This document shows positions 7,884-14,979 of a stretch of 16,666 nucleotides of DNA, one piece after another. Under the pieces are notes generated by a model that was given only the letters and a program-made list of their open reading frames with translations, did not search any database and was not told the DNA's origin. Positions within the stretch are counted from its first letter, which is position 1. Each line of letters starts with the position of its first letter. Source of the DNA: an uncultured Alistipes sp. (GTDB lineage Bacteria; Bacteroidota; Bacteroidia; Bacteroidales; Rikenellaceae); NCBI GenBank assembly GCA_959604655.1, contig CAUHCL010000037.1, positions 1 to 16,666 on the forward strand, in the 5' to 3' direction. The translations under genes and the position numbers were made by a program.

Positions 7884-8903
7884 TTATCGGTTCAGATGTT
7901 TTTTGTTGTCGGCGTTCCAGTTCGAGTGGTCGGGCTTCTCCGCCTCGTCGAACTTCAGCAGAGGCAGCAGGAACAGCCACGTGACGATGCAGAACGGCGC
8001 GGTCAGGGTGGCTATCCCCAGCGGAGCCGTCAGGGTGTCCATTCCCGCCTGCATGAATACGGTGACCGTTATTCCTAACAGTGCCCACACCGCCGAGCGC
8101 GCGGAGGGCTTGTAGAATACCGTGGCCAGGGCTATGGCCGTAAGCACGGGGCTGAAACCGTAGAGTCCGCCCGCGATGTCGGAACCCGAGGCGCCGAAGG
8201 CCAGAGCCACGACCAGCGCCACGGCCGAACCTATGGCCGCCCACAGTGCCGCCCAACGGTTGCCGAGCATGAGTCCTATGAGAAAGAGCAGTCCCGCCAC
8301 CCACGAATCGATGAGGAACACCTGCCCTATGCCCTTGAGCCAGTAGACGAGCAGATGCCACGGTCGCATGTCGACGGCCGAGGATACCGCCTCGGGCAGC
8401 GTCGGGTCCGACATGTGCTCGGCCCCTATGCCGTTCATCGCGCGGGCCGCGAGCAGGAATATCCACGTGCAGAACACGAACGGGAAGGTGAACGAATTGA
8501 CTTTCCACGGAGCCATCACGTTGTTCATGGCCGTGCGCACCCACACCGTGAGCGCCGAGCACAGCACGAGCGCGAGCCACATCCACACGGTGTTGCCCAT
8601 GAAGGTGGGGAAGGCGCATCCGACCAGCACCCCGTTGAATCCCCAGAGTCCCTGTATGCCGTCGCCCGCGGGCAGGCCGAGCAGGCGCCCCGTGAGGGTC
8701 GACACCGCCAGTCCGAGCAGCGCGCCCCAGGCCACGATGCCCGTTCCCGAGGCGAACGAACCCCAGAATATGCCGCAGAGGAAGAGCAGCCCCGTCCATT
8801 CGCTGTTCTGGAACATCACCTGTCCCGCGCCGCGCAGCATCGAACGTAAGAATTGCGCGGGCGACGCGGCCGCCTCGTGTGTCATCATCGTTTTGTTTGT
8901 CAT
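7884..8903 (-). CDS. Urea channel of the UT family
   Basis: A 339-residue membrane protein of the urea transporter (UT-A/B, Yut) family, which conducts urea down its gradient as a trimer. The family's two-fold internal repeat is plain. GAGQVMFQNSEWTGLLFLCG (25-44) mirrors GIGQVFLIDSWVAGLLFLIG (191-210). GLWGFNGVLVGCAF (85-98) mirrors GLYGFSPVLTAIAL (246-259). FPFVFCTWIFLL (140-151) mirrors APFCIVTWLFLL (302-313). It is not the acid-gated UreI type. The soluble C-tail is hydrophilic. The start at 8903 is the first Met of the credible frame, and Met6, Met7 or Met22 remain possible. It sits between ureD and nikMN, so urea and nickel entry are encoded together with the enzyme. Confidence 0.93.
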   Translation of the reverse strand: MTNKTMMTHEAAASPAQFLRSMLRGAGQVMFQNSEWTGLLFLCGIFWGSFASGTGIVAWGALLGLAVSTLTGRLLGLPAGDGIQGLWGFNGVLVGCAFPTFMGNTVWMWLALVLCSALTVWVRTAMNNVMAPWKVNSFTFPFVFCTWIFLLAARAMNGIGAEHMSDPTLPEAVSSAVDMRPWHLLVYWLKGIGQVFLIDSWVAGLLFLIGLMLGNRWAALWAAIGSAVALVVALAFGASGSDIAGGLYGFSPVLTAIALATVFYKPSARSAVWALLGITVTVFMQAGMDTLTAPLGIATLTAPFCIVTWLFLLPLLKFDEAEKPDHSNWNADNKKHLNR

Positions 8904-8935
8904 AGTGATAGATTTAGTGGTTAATATTCGTTTTC

Positions 8936-9856
8936 CTACCTCCACGGGAATTCCTCGGGCAGGGGGCGCCCCTTCACCTGCGACCGCACCGCCGAGCAGA
9001 ACCCGCGCACGAGCCGCTTTACGGGCTGCGTCTCCGAGCCGAGCACCTTGTAGAGCAGCCCGCAGCCGTTGGGCAGACGCGAGATGCCCGCGGCCGTCGA
9101 ACTGCGGTCGTCGATGAACGCCTCGGTGGCGTCGTATATGGCGTCGGCATGCTCGGGCGGCGTGAGCAGCACTACGTTGGCGAAGACGTCGAAGCCGTTC
9201 ATCACGCCCACCGTCGAGGGCGACGCCTCGGCGGGACGTATGACGAACTTCTCGCGGAACAGCCGCTCGCCGTCGGGGCGTCGGGCGCGCGTGCATACCG
9301 AGAGTATGTCGTAGCGGAACCTCTCGCCGTCGCCGAAGTATTTGCGGCCGCTCATGTATATCTCGGCGTAGACCAGCGTGGCCGTGGGGTCGATCTCGAT
9401 AAGGGTGTCGGATATGAAGCGCGTGTGGCGGCAGGGGATGGTCGGCTCGGGCAGGTACTCCATGTAGGCGCCCGCCTCCAGCGTGAACCGCTGCGTGAGT
9501 CCCGAGAAGTTGTGGCGCATCTCGGCCAGCTTGGTCGCCGCGCCCGTCGAGATGTGGGCGTATGCGTCGCGACGCACGACGAAATGCTGCTCGTAGCGGT
9601 CGCCGTCGACGTTGGGCCCTCCCGACGAGAGGATGTAGACGCACGGCATCTCGGGCATGGCCTCGTCGAAATAGAGCGCCTGCTGGACTATGAGGGGCGC
9701 GTGCCGCTCCCAGTCGCGCATTATCGATCTGCCGTCGGCATCCAGCTCGAAGCCCAGACGCAGGAGGCCCTTTTTCCCTGGCGCGCCTACGTGCATCGCC
9801 TTCGGCTCTTCGAGGTAGGGGCGCATCTCGCGCGCCGCAGCGAACGCCGCGGTCAT
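8936..9856 (-). CDS. ureD: Urease accessory protein UreD (UreH)
   Basis: A 306-residue maturation factor that binds apo-urease and, with UreF and UreG, forms the complex that delivers Ni2+ to the active site. Family features include SSGGPNVDGDRYEQHFVVRRDAYAH in the first half (77-101), GAATKLAEMRHN (105-116), and AYMEYLPEPTIPCRHTRF (130-147), which is the usual EYLPxPxIPFxxSxF region. The length is slightly above the typical 270-300. The start ATG overlaps the ureG stop in an ATGA, so the two are probably translated in a coupled way. A 32-nt gap separates it from the urea channel gene. Confidence 0.94.
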   Translation of the reverse strand: MTAAFAAAREMRPYLEEPKAMHVGAPGKKGLLRLGFELDADGRSIMRDWERHAPLIVQQALYFDEAMPEMPCVYILSSGGPNVDGDRYEQHFVVRRDAYAHISTGAATKLAEMRHNFSGLTQRFTLEAGAYMEYLPEPTIPCRHTRFISDTLIEIDPTATLVYAEIYMSGRKYFGDGERFRYDILSVCTRARRPDGERLFREKFVIRPAEASPSTVGVMNGFDVFANVVLLTPPEHADAIYDATEAFIDDRSSTAAGISRLPNGCGLLYKVLGSETQPVKRLVRGFCSAVRSQVKGRPLPEEFPWR

Positions 9857-10500
9857 GCCTCGGCGGGTTGTTCGGCCTTGCGGTCGAGATCGAACAGTGC
9901 CATGTCGCGGATCATCTCCACCAGCGGCTCGATGCCCTCGCCCGTCATGCAGTTGGTGAAGACGAAGGGTTTGCCCGGGCGCATGGCCTCCGAATCGCGG
10001 CGCATCACCTCCAGATCGGCATGCACGTAGGGCGCAAGGTCGGTCTTGTTGATGACCAGTATGTCCGACTGCGAGATGCCCGGGCCGTCCTTGCGGGGGA
10101 TCTTGTCGCCCGCGGCCACGTCGATGACGTAGATGAAGAAATCGACCAGCGCGGGGCTGAAGGTGAGCGTGAGGTTGTCGCCGCCCGATTCGATCAGCAC
10201 CACGTCGCCGTCGGGGAAACGGGCCTCCATCTCCTCCACGGCAGCTATGTTCATCGAGGGGTCCTCGCGCACGGCGGTGTGGGGGCATGCGCCCGTCTCG
10301 ACGCCTATGATGCGTTCCTCGACCAGGATGCCCTTCAGCATGCGGCGCACGTGTTTGGCATCCTCGGTGGTCACCACGTCGTTGGTTATGACCAGCACCT
10401 TGTATCCCATGTCGAGCAGGCGCGGGGTGATGGCCTCTATGAGGGCGGTCTTTCCCGATCCCACGGGGCCGCCGATTCCTATTCTGCAAGTAGAGTTCAT
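9853..10500 (-). CDS. ureG: Urease accessory GTPase UreG
   Basis: A 215-residue SIMIBI-class GTPase that carries Ni2+ and couples GTP hydrolysis to its insertion into urease. It shows the P-loop GPVGSGKT (11-18), the metal-binding Cys-Pro-His motif in ETGACPHTAVRED (68-80; Cys72, His74), ESGGDNL (104-110, G3 region) and the guanine-specificity NKTDL (151-155). The length is typical. The stop overlaps the ureD start. Upstream, 130 bp containing repeat B1 and a hairpin separate it from ureF, an unusual gap for two genes whose products bind each other. Confidence 0.97.
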   Translation of the reverse strand: MNSTCRIGIGGPVGSGKTALIEAITPRLLDMGYKVLVITNDVVTTEDAKHVRRMLKGILVEERIIGVETGACPHTAVREDPSMNIAAVEEMEARFPDGDVVLIESGGDNLTLTFSPALVDFFIYVIDVAAGDKIPRKDGPGISQSDILVINKTDLAPYVHADLEVMRRDSEAMRPGKPFVFTNCMTGEGIEPLVEMIRDMALFDLDRKAEQPAEA

Positions 10501-10542
10501 AAACTGTTAACGCTTATTTAAGAATTGGTTTTATTGTAAAGT

Positions 10543-10604
10543 CTGTTCGCCGACGGCGGCGGGAGTGCGACAGCAGTCCGCCGCGTGGGGGCGGCGGCGA
10601 ACTG
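10543..10604. repeat. Dispersed repeat B, copy 1, between ureF and ureG
   Basis: A 62-bp GC-rich unit that recurs at 16542-16604 in the same orientation with a few differences. It begins ctgttcgccgacggcggc and ends cggcggcgaactgc. Its two ends pair (gttcgccg with cggcgaac), so it can fold as one long imperfect hairpin. It lies within the ure operon yet encodes nothing recognisable. Confidence 0.8.
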
Positions 10605-10605
10605 C

Positions 10606-10626
10606 CGACATCGCACTGCGATGTCG
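10606..10626. other. Perfect hairpin downstream of ureF
   Basis: The 10-bp arms cgacatcgca and tgcgatgtcg are separated by one base, so the real loop would be 3 or more nt. It lies 4 nt past the ureF stop and directly beside repeat B1. No T-run follows in the ure direction, so it is not a classic terminator. An RNA-stability or processing role is possible. Confidence 0.6.
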
Positions 10627-10630
10627 ATTC

Positions 10631-11332
10631 TTAATTCATGAACATACGCGACGAGCCCTTCTCGTGCATCGAGGCCAGAATGTCGGCCTGCGGCGCGAAG
10701 GCGTGCATCTCGTCGATCGTCATGTCGCGAATTTCGTCGTAGAGAGAGTCCGTGCGGTCGCCCAGACGGTAGAGTATCCGTTGCGTGTCGTAGTGCGACA
10801 CCCTCACGCAGCGCAGGGCCGCGCCGAGCACCATGTTGGCCGTACCGTAGCAGTGCGAGGCGAAGAGTCCGCGCTCGGATATGCCGCATGCGGCGAACAG
10901 AATGCCCTGCGCCACGGGGTAGGAGCCTTCCGCCGCGCCGCGCTTCACCTCGCCGAGCCATCGCGACATGATGCCGTCGTCGACCAGCAGCGCCGCCAGC
11001 TCGGCCAGCTTGCGCCCCATGCGCCGCAGCATCTGCCGCGCCTCGGCGTTCATCTTGCAGAGCATCAGGGCGCGGTCGGCTTCGGCTATGCCGTCGTAGT
11101 CGAAGCTGAGGCGGCTGCGGCAGGCGTGCAGGGCCGCTATGCCGTCGGTGTGCGCGGTCTGCCGCACCATGTCGAGCACGTATTCCTCCAGCGTGGCGGC
11201 GTCGCGGACCAGCCCCGTCTGCGCGGCGGTCTCCAGACCGTTCGAAAACGAGAAGGTGCCCACGGGCAGCGCCGAGTCGGTGAGCTGTACGAGGCGCATC
11301 GCCTCGGCGATTGACTGACGCGACGGCTTCAT
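10631..11332 (-). CDS. ureF: Urease accessory protein UreF
   Basis: A 233-residue all-helical protein that bridges UreD and UreG in the urease activation complex and gates GTP hydrolysis by UreG. Family marks are LVQLTDSALPVGTFSFSNGLE (14-34, the L-x-D-S-x-x-P-x-G-x-F-x-x-S-x-G-x-E signature) and the central SYPVAQGILFAACGI (137-151), matching the usual H/Y-P-V-x-x-G region. The C-terminal tail, which docks on UreD in known structures, ends EKGSSRMFMN. The start overlaps the ureE stop as ATGA. Confidence 0.94.
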   Translation of the reverse strand: MKPSRQSIAEAMRLVQLTDSALPVGTFSFSNGLETAAQTGLVRDAATLEEYVLDMVRQTAHTDGIAALHACRSRLSFDYDGIAEADRALMLCKMNAEARQMLRRMGRKLAELAALLVDDGIMSRWLGEVKRGAAEGSYPVAQGILFAACGISERGLFASHCYGTANMVLGAALRCVRVSHYDTQRILYRLGDRTDSLYDEIRDMTIDEMHAFAPQADILASMHEKGSSRMFMN

Positions 11333-11907
11333 CGCTGCACGGCGTGTTCGTGGTGGTGATGGTGCACGTCGGCGTCGGGGCCCGTGCCGCCGAAAAGACG
11401 CCGCGTCTCGTGAGGCGCCAGGTAGGGGATGATCTCCGACCCGGGGACGAACGAGTAGGCCACGCCCTCGAAGTGGTGGGTGCGCATGACGCTCTCCATC
11501 ACCTTCCTGTCCACCGTGAGCGGAACATATACTTTGGTACCCTTCACCACGGCGGGCCAGTGCTGGTTGCCTATGGCGTGGCCGAGTTCGAGCGCTATGC
11601 GTATCAGCGTGCGGCTCGACTCGCCCTCTAATGACGAGAGGTCGGCCACCATCACGTCGTTCAGACGTATGCGCACCGCCGCCATACGGCGGCTCTCGGG
11701 CAGGTATTCGATTATGTCGCCGTCGGCGAGCTGCGTGCGGCGCTGCAATGCCACGGCATAGCGGTTGCCGTGCTCGCCGTCGACCACGAAGCGGCTCTTC
11801 TGCGCCGTCCACTGGTCGAGATCGATGTGCTCCACCTCGGCGTCGGCCGCGCGTGCGGCCCATTGGGGATCGTTGATGTTGCCTATTATTTCGGTATAGA
11901 TTTTCAT
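11329..11907 (-). CDS. ureE: Urease accessory nickel chaperone UreE
   Basis: A 192-residue dimeric metallochaperone that hands Ni2+ to UreG. The N-terminal peptide-binding domain (about 1-70) is followed by a metal-binding domain with GHAIGNQHWP (109-118); His110 matches the conserved dimer-interface nickel ligand. The C-terminus carries a His-rich tail, HHHHHEH (182-188), a nickel-storage feature seen in some UreE such as that of Klebsiella and absent from many others. The start at MKIYTEI is clear. The gene follows ureC after 75 nt that contain a hairpin, and overlaps ureF by 4 nt. Confidence 0.95.
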   Translation of the reverse strand: MKIYTEIIGNINDPQWAARAADAEVEHIDLDQWTAQKSRFVVDGEHGNRYAVALQRRTQLADGDIIEYLPESRRMAAVRIRLNDVMVADLSSLEGESSRTLIRIALELGHAIGNQHWPAVVKGTKVYVPLTVDRKVMESVMRTHHFEGVAYSFVPGSEIIPYLAPHETRRLFGGTGPDADVHHHHHEHAVQR

Positions 11908-11934
11908 CCTATCGAGGTTTGTAAGTTTACGATA

Positions 11935-11967
11935 TCGGCCGTGAACCCGCGCGGGGCCCACGGCCGA
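11935..11967. other. Intergenic hairpin between ureC and ureE
   Basis: A perfect 9-bp stem (tcggccgtg with cacggccga) encloses an inner cccgcgcggg palindrome. It lies 15 nt after the ureC stop, and no T-run follows in the ure direction. It could mark an RNA-processing or partial-attenuation point that lowers accessory-gene expression relative to the structural genes. That role is inference. Confidence 0.6.
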
Positions 11968-11982
11968 AAGGTCATGCGCGGA

Positions 11983-13701
11983 TCAGCTGAACCAGTAGAG
12001 CTGGGCCAGCGAGAATTTCTGCGCGGGTTTGACGTAGGCGTGCACGCCGTTCACCATCACCGCGAAGGTCTCGGGGTCGACGTCGATGTTGGGCATTCCG
12101 CCGTTGAGCACCATATCGTATTTGGTGAGTTGGCGGGTGCGGCGCACGGGACGCACCGTGCGGTGCAGGTGCAGACGCTCCTTTATGCCGCTCTCGCATG
12201 CCGCCGTCGACACGAACGATATGCCCGTTTCGGGCAGTGTGCGTCCGAAGGCCCCGTACATGGGGCGGTAGATGCAGGGCTGCGGCGTGGGGAGCGAGGC
12301 GTTGGGGTCGCCCATGTTGGCCCAGTTTATCATTCCGTTCTTTATCACCATCTTGGGCTTGGCGCCGAAGAACTGCGGCTCCCACAGCACCAGATCGGCC
12401 ACCTTGCCCTTCTCGACCGAACCCAGATAGTCCGACACGCCGAAGGTTATGGCGGGGTTGATCGTGATCTTGGCTATGTAGCGCAGCACGCGGAAGTTGT
12501 CGTTGCCCTCGGCATCCTCGGGCAGGCGTCCGCATGCGTTCTTCATGAACGAAGCCATCTGGAACGTGCGCATGAACGACTCGCCCACGCGGCCCATGGC
12601 CTGCGAGTCGGACGACACCATCGAGATCACGCCCAGATCGTGCAGCACGTTCTCGGCGGCCTGCGTCTCGGGACGCACGCGGCTCTCGGCGAAGGCCACG
12701 TCCGAGGGGATCTTGGGGTTGAGGTTGTGGCACACCATTATCATGTCGAACAGCTCGGCCTGCGAGTTCACGCCGAAAGGCAGCGTGGGGTTGGTCGACG
12801 AGGGCAGCACGTAGGGCATCGACGCCACCTTCAGCAGGTCGGGGGCGTGACCGCCGCCCGCACCCTCGGTGTGGTAGGTGTGGATGGTGCGGCCGTCCAT
12901 GGCCGCTATGGTATCCTCCACGTAGCCGCCCTCGTTGAGCGTGTCGGCGTGGATGGCCACCTGCACGTCGTAGCGGTCGGCCACGCCGAGTGCGGCGCGT
13001 ATGGCCGCGGGGGTCGAGCCCCAGTCCTCGTGGACCTTGAATCCGCAGGCGCCCGCCTCGATCTGTTCCTCCAGAGGCCCGTCGACCGAGCAGTTGCCCT
13101 TGCCGAGCAGACCCACGTTCACGGGCAGCCCCTCGACGGCTTCGAGCATGCTCTCTATGTTGCGGCGGCCCGAGGTTATGGTGGTTCCGTTGCTGCCGTC
13201 GGTGGGACCTATGCCGCCGCCGAAGAGGGTGGTTATGCCGTTGCTCAGGGCGGCGTAGGCCTGCTGCGGCGATATCATGTGCACGTGACCGTCGATGCCC
13301 GCCGCGGTGAGGATAAGGTGCTCGCCCGAGATGGCGTCGGTCGCGGCGCCCGTCACCAGATCGGGGTGCACGCCGTGCATGATGTTGGGGTTGCCCGCCT
13401 TGCCTATGCCTGCTATCTTGCCGTCCTTGATGCCCACGTCGGCCTTCACCACGCCCAGTTTGGCGTCGATTATGGTCACGTTGGTTATCACCAGATCGAG
13501 CGAACCCTCCTTCGAGGTCATGGTGTTGGCCAGACCCATTCCGTCGCGGAGGGTCTTGCCGCCGCCGTAGACCACTTCGTCGCCGTACTCGCGCAGATCC
13601 TTCTCGATCTCGACGTAAAGATCGGTGTCGCCCAGACGTATCTTGTCTCCGACGGTGGGGCCGAAGAGATTGTTGTATTCCTGTCTTGAAATTGTTGCCA
13701 T
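11983..13701 (-). CDS. ureC: Urease catalytic (alpha) subunit UreC
   Basis: A 572-residue amidohydrolase-fold subunit with the di-nickel site that hydrolyses urea to ammonia and carbamate. All metal ligands are present, offset by five from Klebsiella numbering: His139 and His141 (GHVH), the carbamylated Lys222 (GFKVHEDW), His251 (AIHADTLNE), His277 (HTYHTEG) and Asp365 (SSDSQAMGRVGE). Substrate-binding His224 and the flap residues Cys324 and His325 are kept. The residue after the flap His is Asn326 (CHNLNP), whereas the well-studied enzymes have CHHL. The C-terminus ends LAQLYWFS, near the usual L-x-x-R-Y-F-L-F form. It begins 6 nt after ureB. The enzyme is cytoplasmic and should be active with UreA and UreB. 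Confidence 0.98.
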   Translation of the reverse strand: MATISRQEYNNLFGPTVGDKIRLGDTDLYVEIEKDLREYGDEVVYGGGKTLRDGMGLANTMTSKEGSLDLVITNVTIIDAKLGVVKADVGIKDGKIAGIGKAGNPNIMHGVHPDLVTGAATDAISGEHLILTAAGIDGHVHMISPQQAYAALSNGITTLFGGGIGPTDGSNGTTITSGRRNIESMLEAVEGLPVNVGLLGKGNCSVDGPLEEQIEAGACGFKVHEDWGSTPAAIRAALGVADRYDVQVAIHADTLNEGGYVEDTIAAMDGRTIHTYHTEGAGGGHAPDLLKVASMPYVLPSSTNPTLPFGVNSQAELFDMIMVCHNLNPKIPSDVAFAESRVRPETQAAENVLHDLGVISMVSSDSQAMGRVGESFMRTFQMASFMKNACGRLPEDAEGNDNFRVLRYIAKITINPAITFGVSDYLGSVEKGKVADLVLWEPQFFGAKPKMVIKNGMINWANMGDPNASLPTPQPCIYRPMYGAFGRTLPETGISFVSTAACESGIKERLHLHRTVRPVRRTRQLTKYDMVLNGGMPNIDVDPETFAVMVNGVHAYVKPAQKFSLAQLYWFS

Positions 13702-13707
13702 GATGTT

Positions 13708-14310
13708 TTACTGTTTCCGATTTGCGTTTCTGCCGTTGCGATGCGCGGCGTTGTCATTGTTTTCGGGCTGCGCCTTCTTCGCGGCGGCCTCGGTGTCGCA
13801 TGCCGATGTGCTCTTGAATCCCGCGTGGCGCATTCGGCGCAGCGCGCGCATGTGTGCGGGATAGTATACGGGACGGTCCTCTATGCCCGTGTAGCCCTTC
13901 GTGAGTCCGTTGAAGCCTATCACGCGGCGCTTGCCCGCATAGGCCACCAGCTCGACCTGCTTCTGGTCGCCCGGCTCGAATCGTATGGCCGTGGTGGCGG
14001 GGATGTTGAGATGGCAGCCGAACGCCGCGTCGCGGTCGAACTCCAGATAGCGGTTCACCTCGAAGAAGTGGAAGTGCGAACCCACCTGGATGGGGCGGTC
14101 GCCCGTGTTGCGCACCGTAACGCTCGCGGTGCTGCGGCCCGTGTTGTACTCTATGGCCTCGTCGGCGAGGATCACGCCGCCCACGGGTACCGACTGTCGG
14201 GGCGCGAAGCCCTCGCGGTCGGGGTAGAGGCTATTGGAAGATGCCGACTGCATTCGCTTCTTTCTCCGCACGGTCGGCTCGGCGGCGGGAGTCGTTTTCT
14301 TTGTATTCAT
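13708..14310 (-). CDS. ureB: Urease beta subunit UreB, with N- and C-terminal extensions
   Basis: A 200-residue structural subunit of urease. The canonical UreB fold runs from about residue 41 to 139, with NTGDRPIQVGSHFHFFEVN (68-86), FDRDAAFGCHLNIPA (91-105), RFEPGD (110-115) and GFNGLTKG (132-139). Free-standing UreB is usually 100-125 residues, so this one has about 40 extra residues in front and 60 behind. The front is basic and Ser/Thr-rich (RRKKR at 15-19). The tail first follows the helix seen in some longer UreB (AHMRALRRMRHAGFKS, 152-167) and then becomes a hydrophilic, Asn/Ala/Lys-rich segment. Met20 is an alternative start. No frameshift is evident. It is followed 6 nt later by ureC. 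Confidence 0.93.
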   Translation of the reverse strand: MNTKKTTPAAEPTVRRKKRMQSASSNSLYPDREGFAPRQSVPVGGVILADEAIEYNTGRSTASVTVRNTGDRPIQVGSHFHFFEVNRYLEFDRDAAFGCHLNIPATTAIRFEPGDQKQVELVAYAGKRRVIGFNGLTKGYTGIEDRPVYYPAHMRALRRMRHAGFKSTSACDTEAAAKKAQPENNDNAAHRNGRNANRKQ

Positions 14311-14341
14311 GGTTGTATATGATTGTCGGATTTACATTATT

Positions 14342-14488
14342 CTAATGTACCTTGTTCGGAGTGCAGCGACCGAAGTCCCCTCCCGAGGAGGGGATTTAGG
14401 GGTGGGTCAGATCTGCAAACGCGGCCCGCGGCCGCGGGCGGACGGCCCTCGGATTCGGTTTTGCGGCGGTGAAATTTCGGTACATTGA
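14342..14488. mobile_element. MITE-like dispersed element C, copy 2, between ureA and ureB
   Basis: A 147-bp element in opposite orientation to copy 1 (1603-1749). The ends ctaatgtacc and (complement of the other end) tcaatgtacc share 8 of 10 bases and form terminal inverted repeats. It contains the same 7-bp hairpin (14377-14393) and cagatctg palindrome. It fills most of the 192-bp ureA-ureB gap, which is normally short or absent. No clear target-site duplication is seen. It carries no credible gene. Confidence 0.75.
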
Positions 14489-14502
14489 AATATACGGTTT
14501 CA

Positions 14503-14805
14503 TTACTTGATAGGATTGTGGATGCTCACCAGACGCGATCCGTCGGTGAATACGGCCTCGACCTGCAACAGGCTTATCATGTCGGCCACGCCCTCCATCA
14601 CGTCGCTGCGGGTGAGCACGGAGGCCGCGCCTTTCATCACTTCCTCCACGGTCTGCCCCTCGCGCGCAGCCTCCAGTGCGGTGGAGGTTATGTAGGCTAC
14701 GGCTTCGGGATAGTTGAGTTTCAATCCCTTTTTCAGACGCCGTTCGGCTATCATCCCGAGCGAAAGCAGCGTCAGTTTGTCAATTTCTTTAGGTGTCAGA
14801 TGCAT
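14503..14805 (-). CDS. ureA: Urease gamma subunit UreA
   Basis: A 100-residue structural subunit, exactly the family length. It opens MHLTPKEIDKLTLLSLGMIAE, and has LKLNYPEAVAYI (28-39), VEEVMKGAASVLTRSDVM (53-70) and the closing SIHNPI (93-98). With UreB and UreC it forms the (ABC)3 apoenzyme in the cytoplasm. It is the first gene of the locus. Upstream lies a 174-bp gap shared with the divergent crcB. No consensus promoter was found for it there. It is separated from ureB by element C2. Confidence 0.97.
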   Translation of the reverse strand: MHLTPKEIDKLTLLSLGMIAERRLKKGLKLNYPEAVAYITSTALEAAREGQTVEEVMKGAASVLTRSDVMEGVADMISLLQVEAVFTDGSRLVSIHNPIK

Positions 14806-14869
14806 AATTCACAACTTTTACGATTGTTTTTGGGGCAGATGCGGAAAGCGGCTTTGCCCGATGTACGAC

Positions 14870-14884
14870 ATTTGTAAAACAAAT
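14870..14884. promoter_or_regulatory. Inverted repeat in the ureA-crcB divergent gap
   Basis: ATTTGT-AAA-ACAAAT is a perfect 6-bp dyad 64 nt before ureA and 95 nt before crcB. Its size suits an operator for a dimeric regulator. The regulator is unknown. It does not resemble the GTATGA-N16-TCATAC site of NikR. Confidence 0.35.
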
Positions 14885-14947
14885 CGCATGCCATGCGTTT
14901 TATCGCGCGGGCTGAACACCGTCGGCACCGAATTTGCGTCTGTTTAG

Positions 14948-14955
14948 TATATTTG
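14948..14955 (+). promoter_or_regulatory. Candidate crcB -7 box
   Basis: TATATTTG followed by C fits the Bacteroidota -7 consensus TAnnTTTG. It lies 24 nt before the crcB start codon, which would give a leader of under 20 nt. The nearest TTTG upstream (14933-14936) is only 11 bp away instead of 19-21, so the -33 element is weak. Confidence 0.45.
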
Positions 14956-14979
14956 CAGTTATAAAGACAATCTGATATT

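Noticed and set aside
11770..13689. A 639-codon open frame on the plus strand opposite ureC and ureE
   Set aside because: It is a compositional shadow of strongly conserved urease genes, His/Gly/Val-rich with no domain. The same applies to the long minus-strand frame around 3305-6253 and the plus-strand frame around 4702-6312.
14816..14979. A fluoride riboswitch upstream of crcB
   Set aside because: The stretch has GGCAGATG and a short hairpin, but not the paired GGxGATGxxxxCC start and the later CTGATG-type segment of the known motif in the right order. A covariance-model scan would settle it.
14806..14979. A NikR operator or nickel riboswitch before ureA
   Set aside because: No GTATGA-N16-TCATAC dyad is present, and no NiCo riboswitch pattern was seen.
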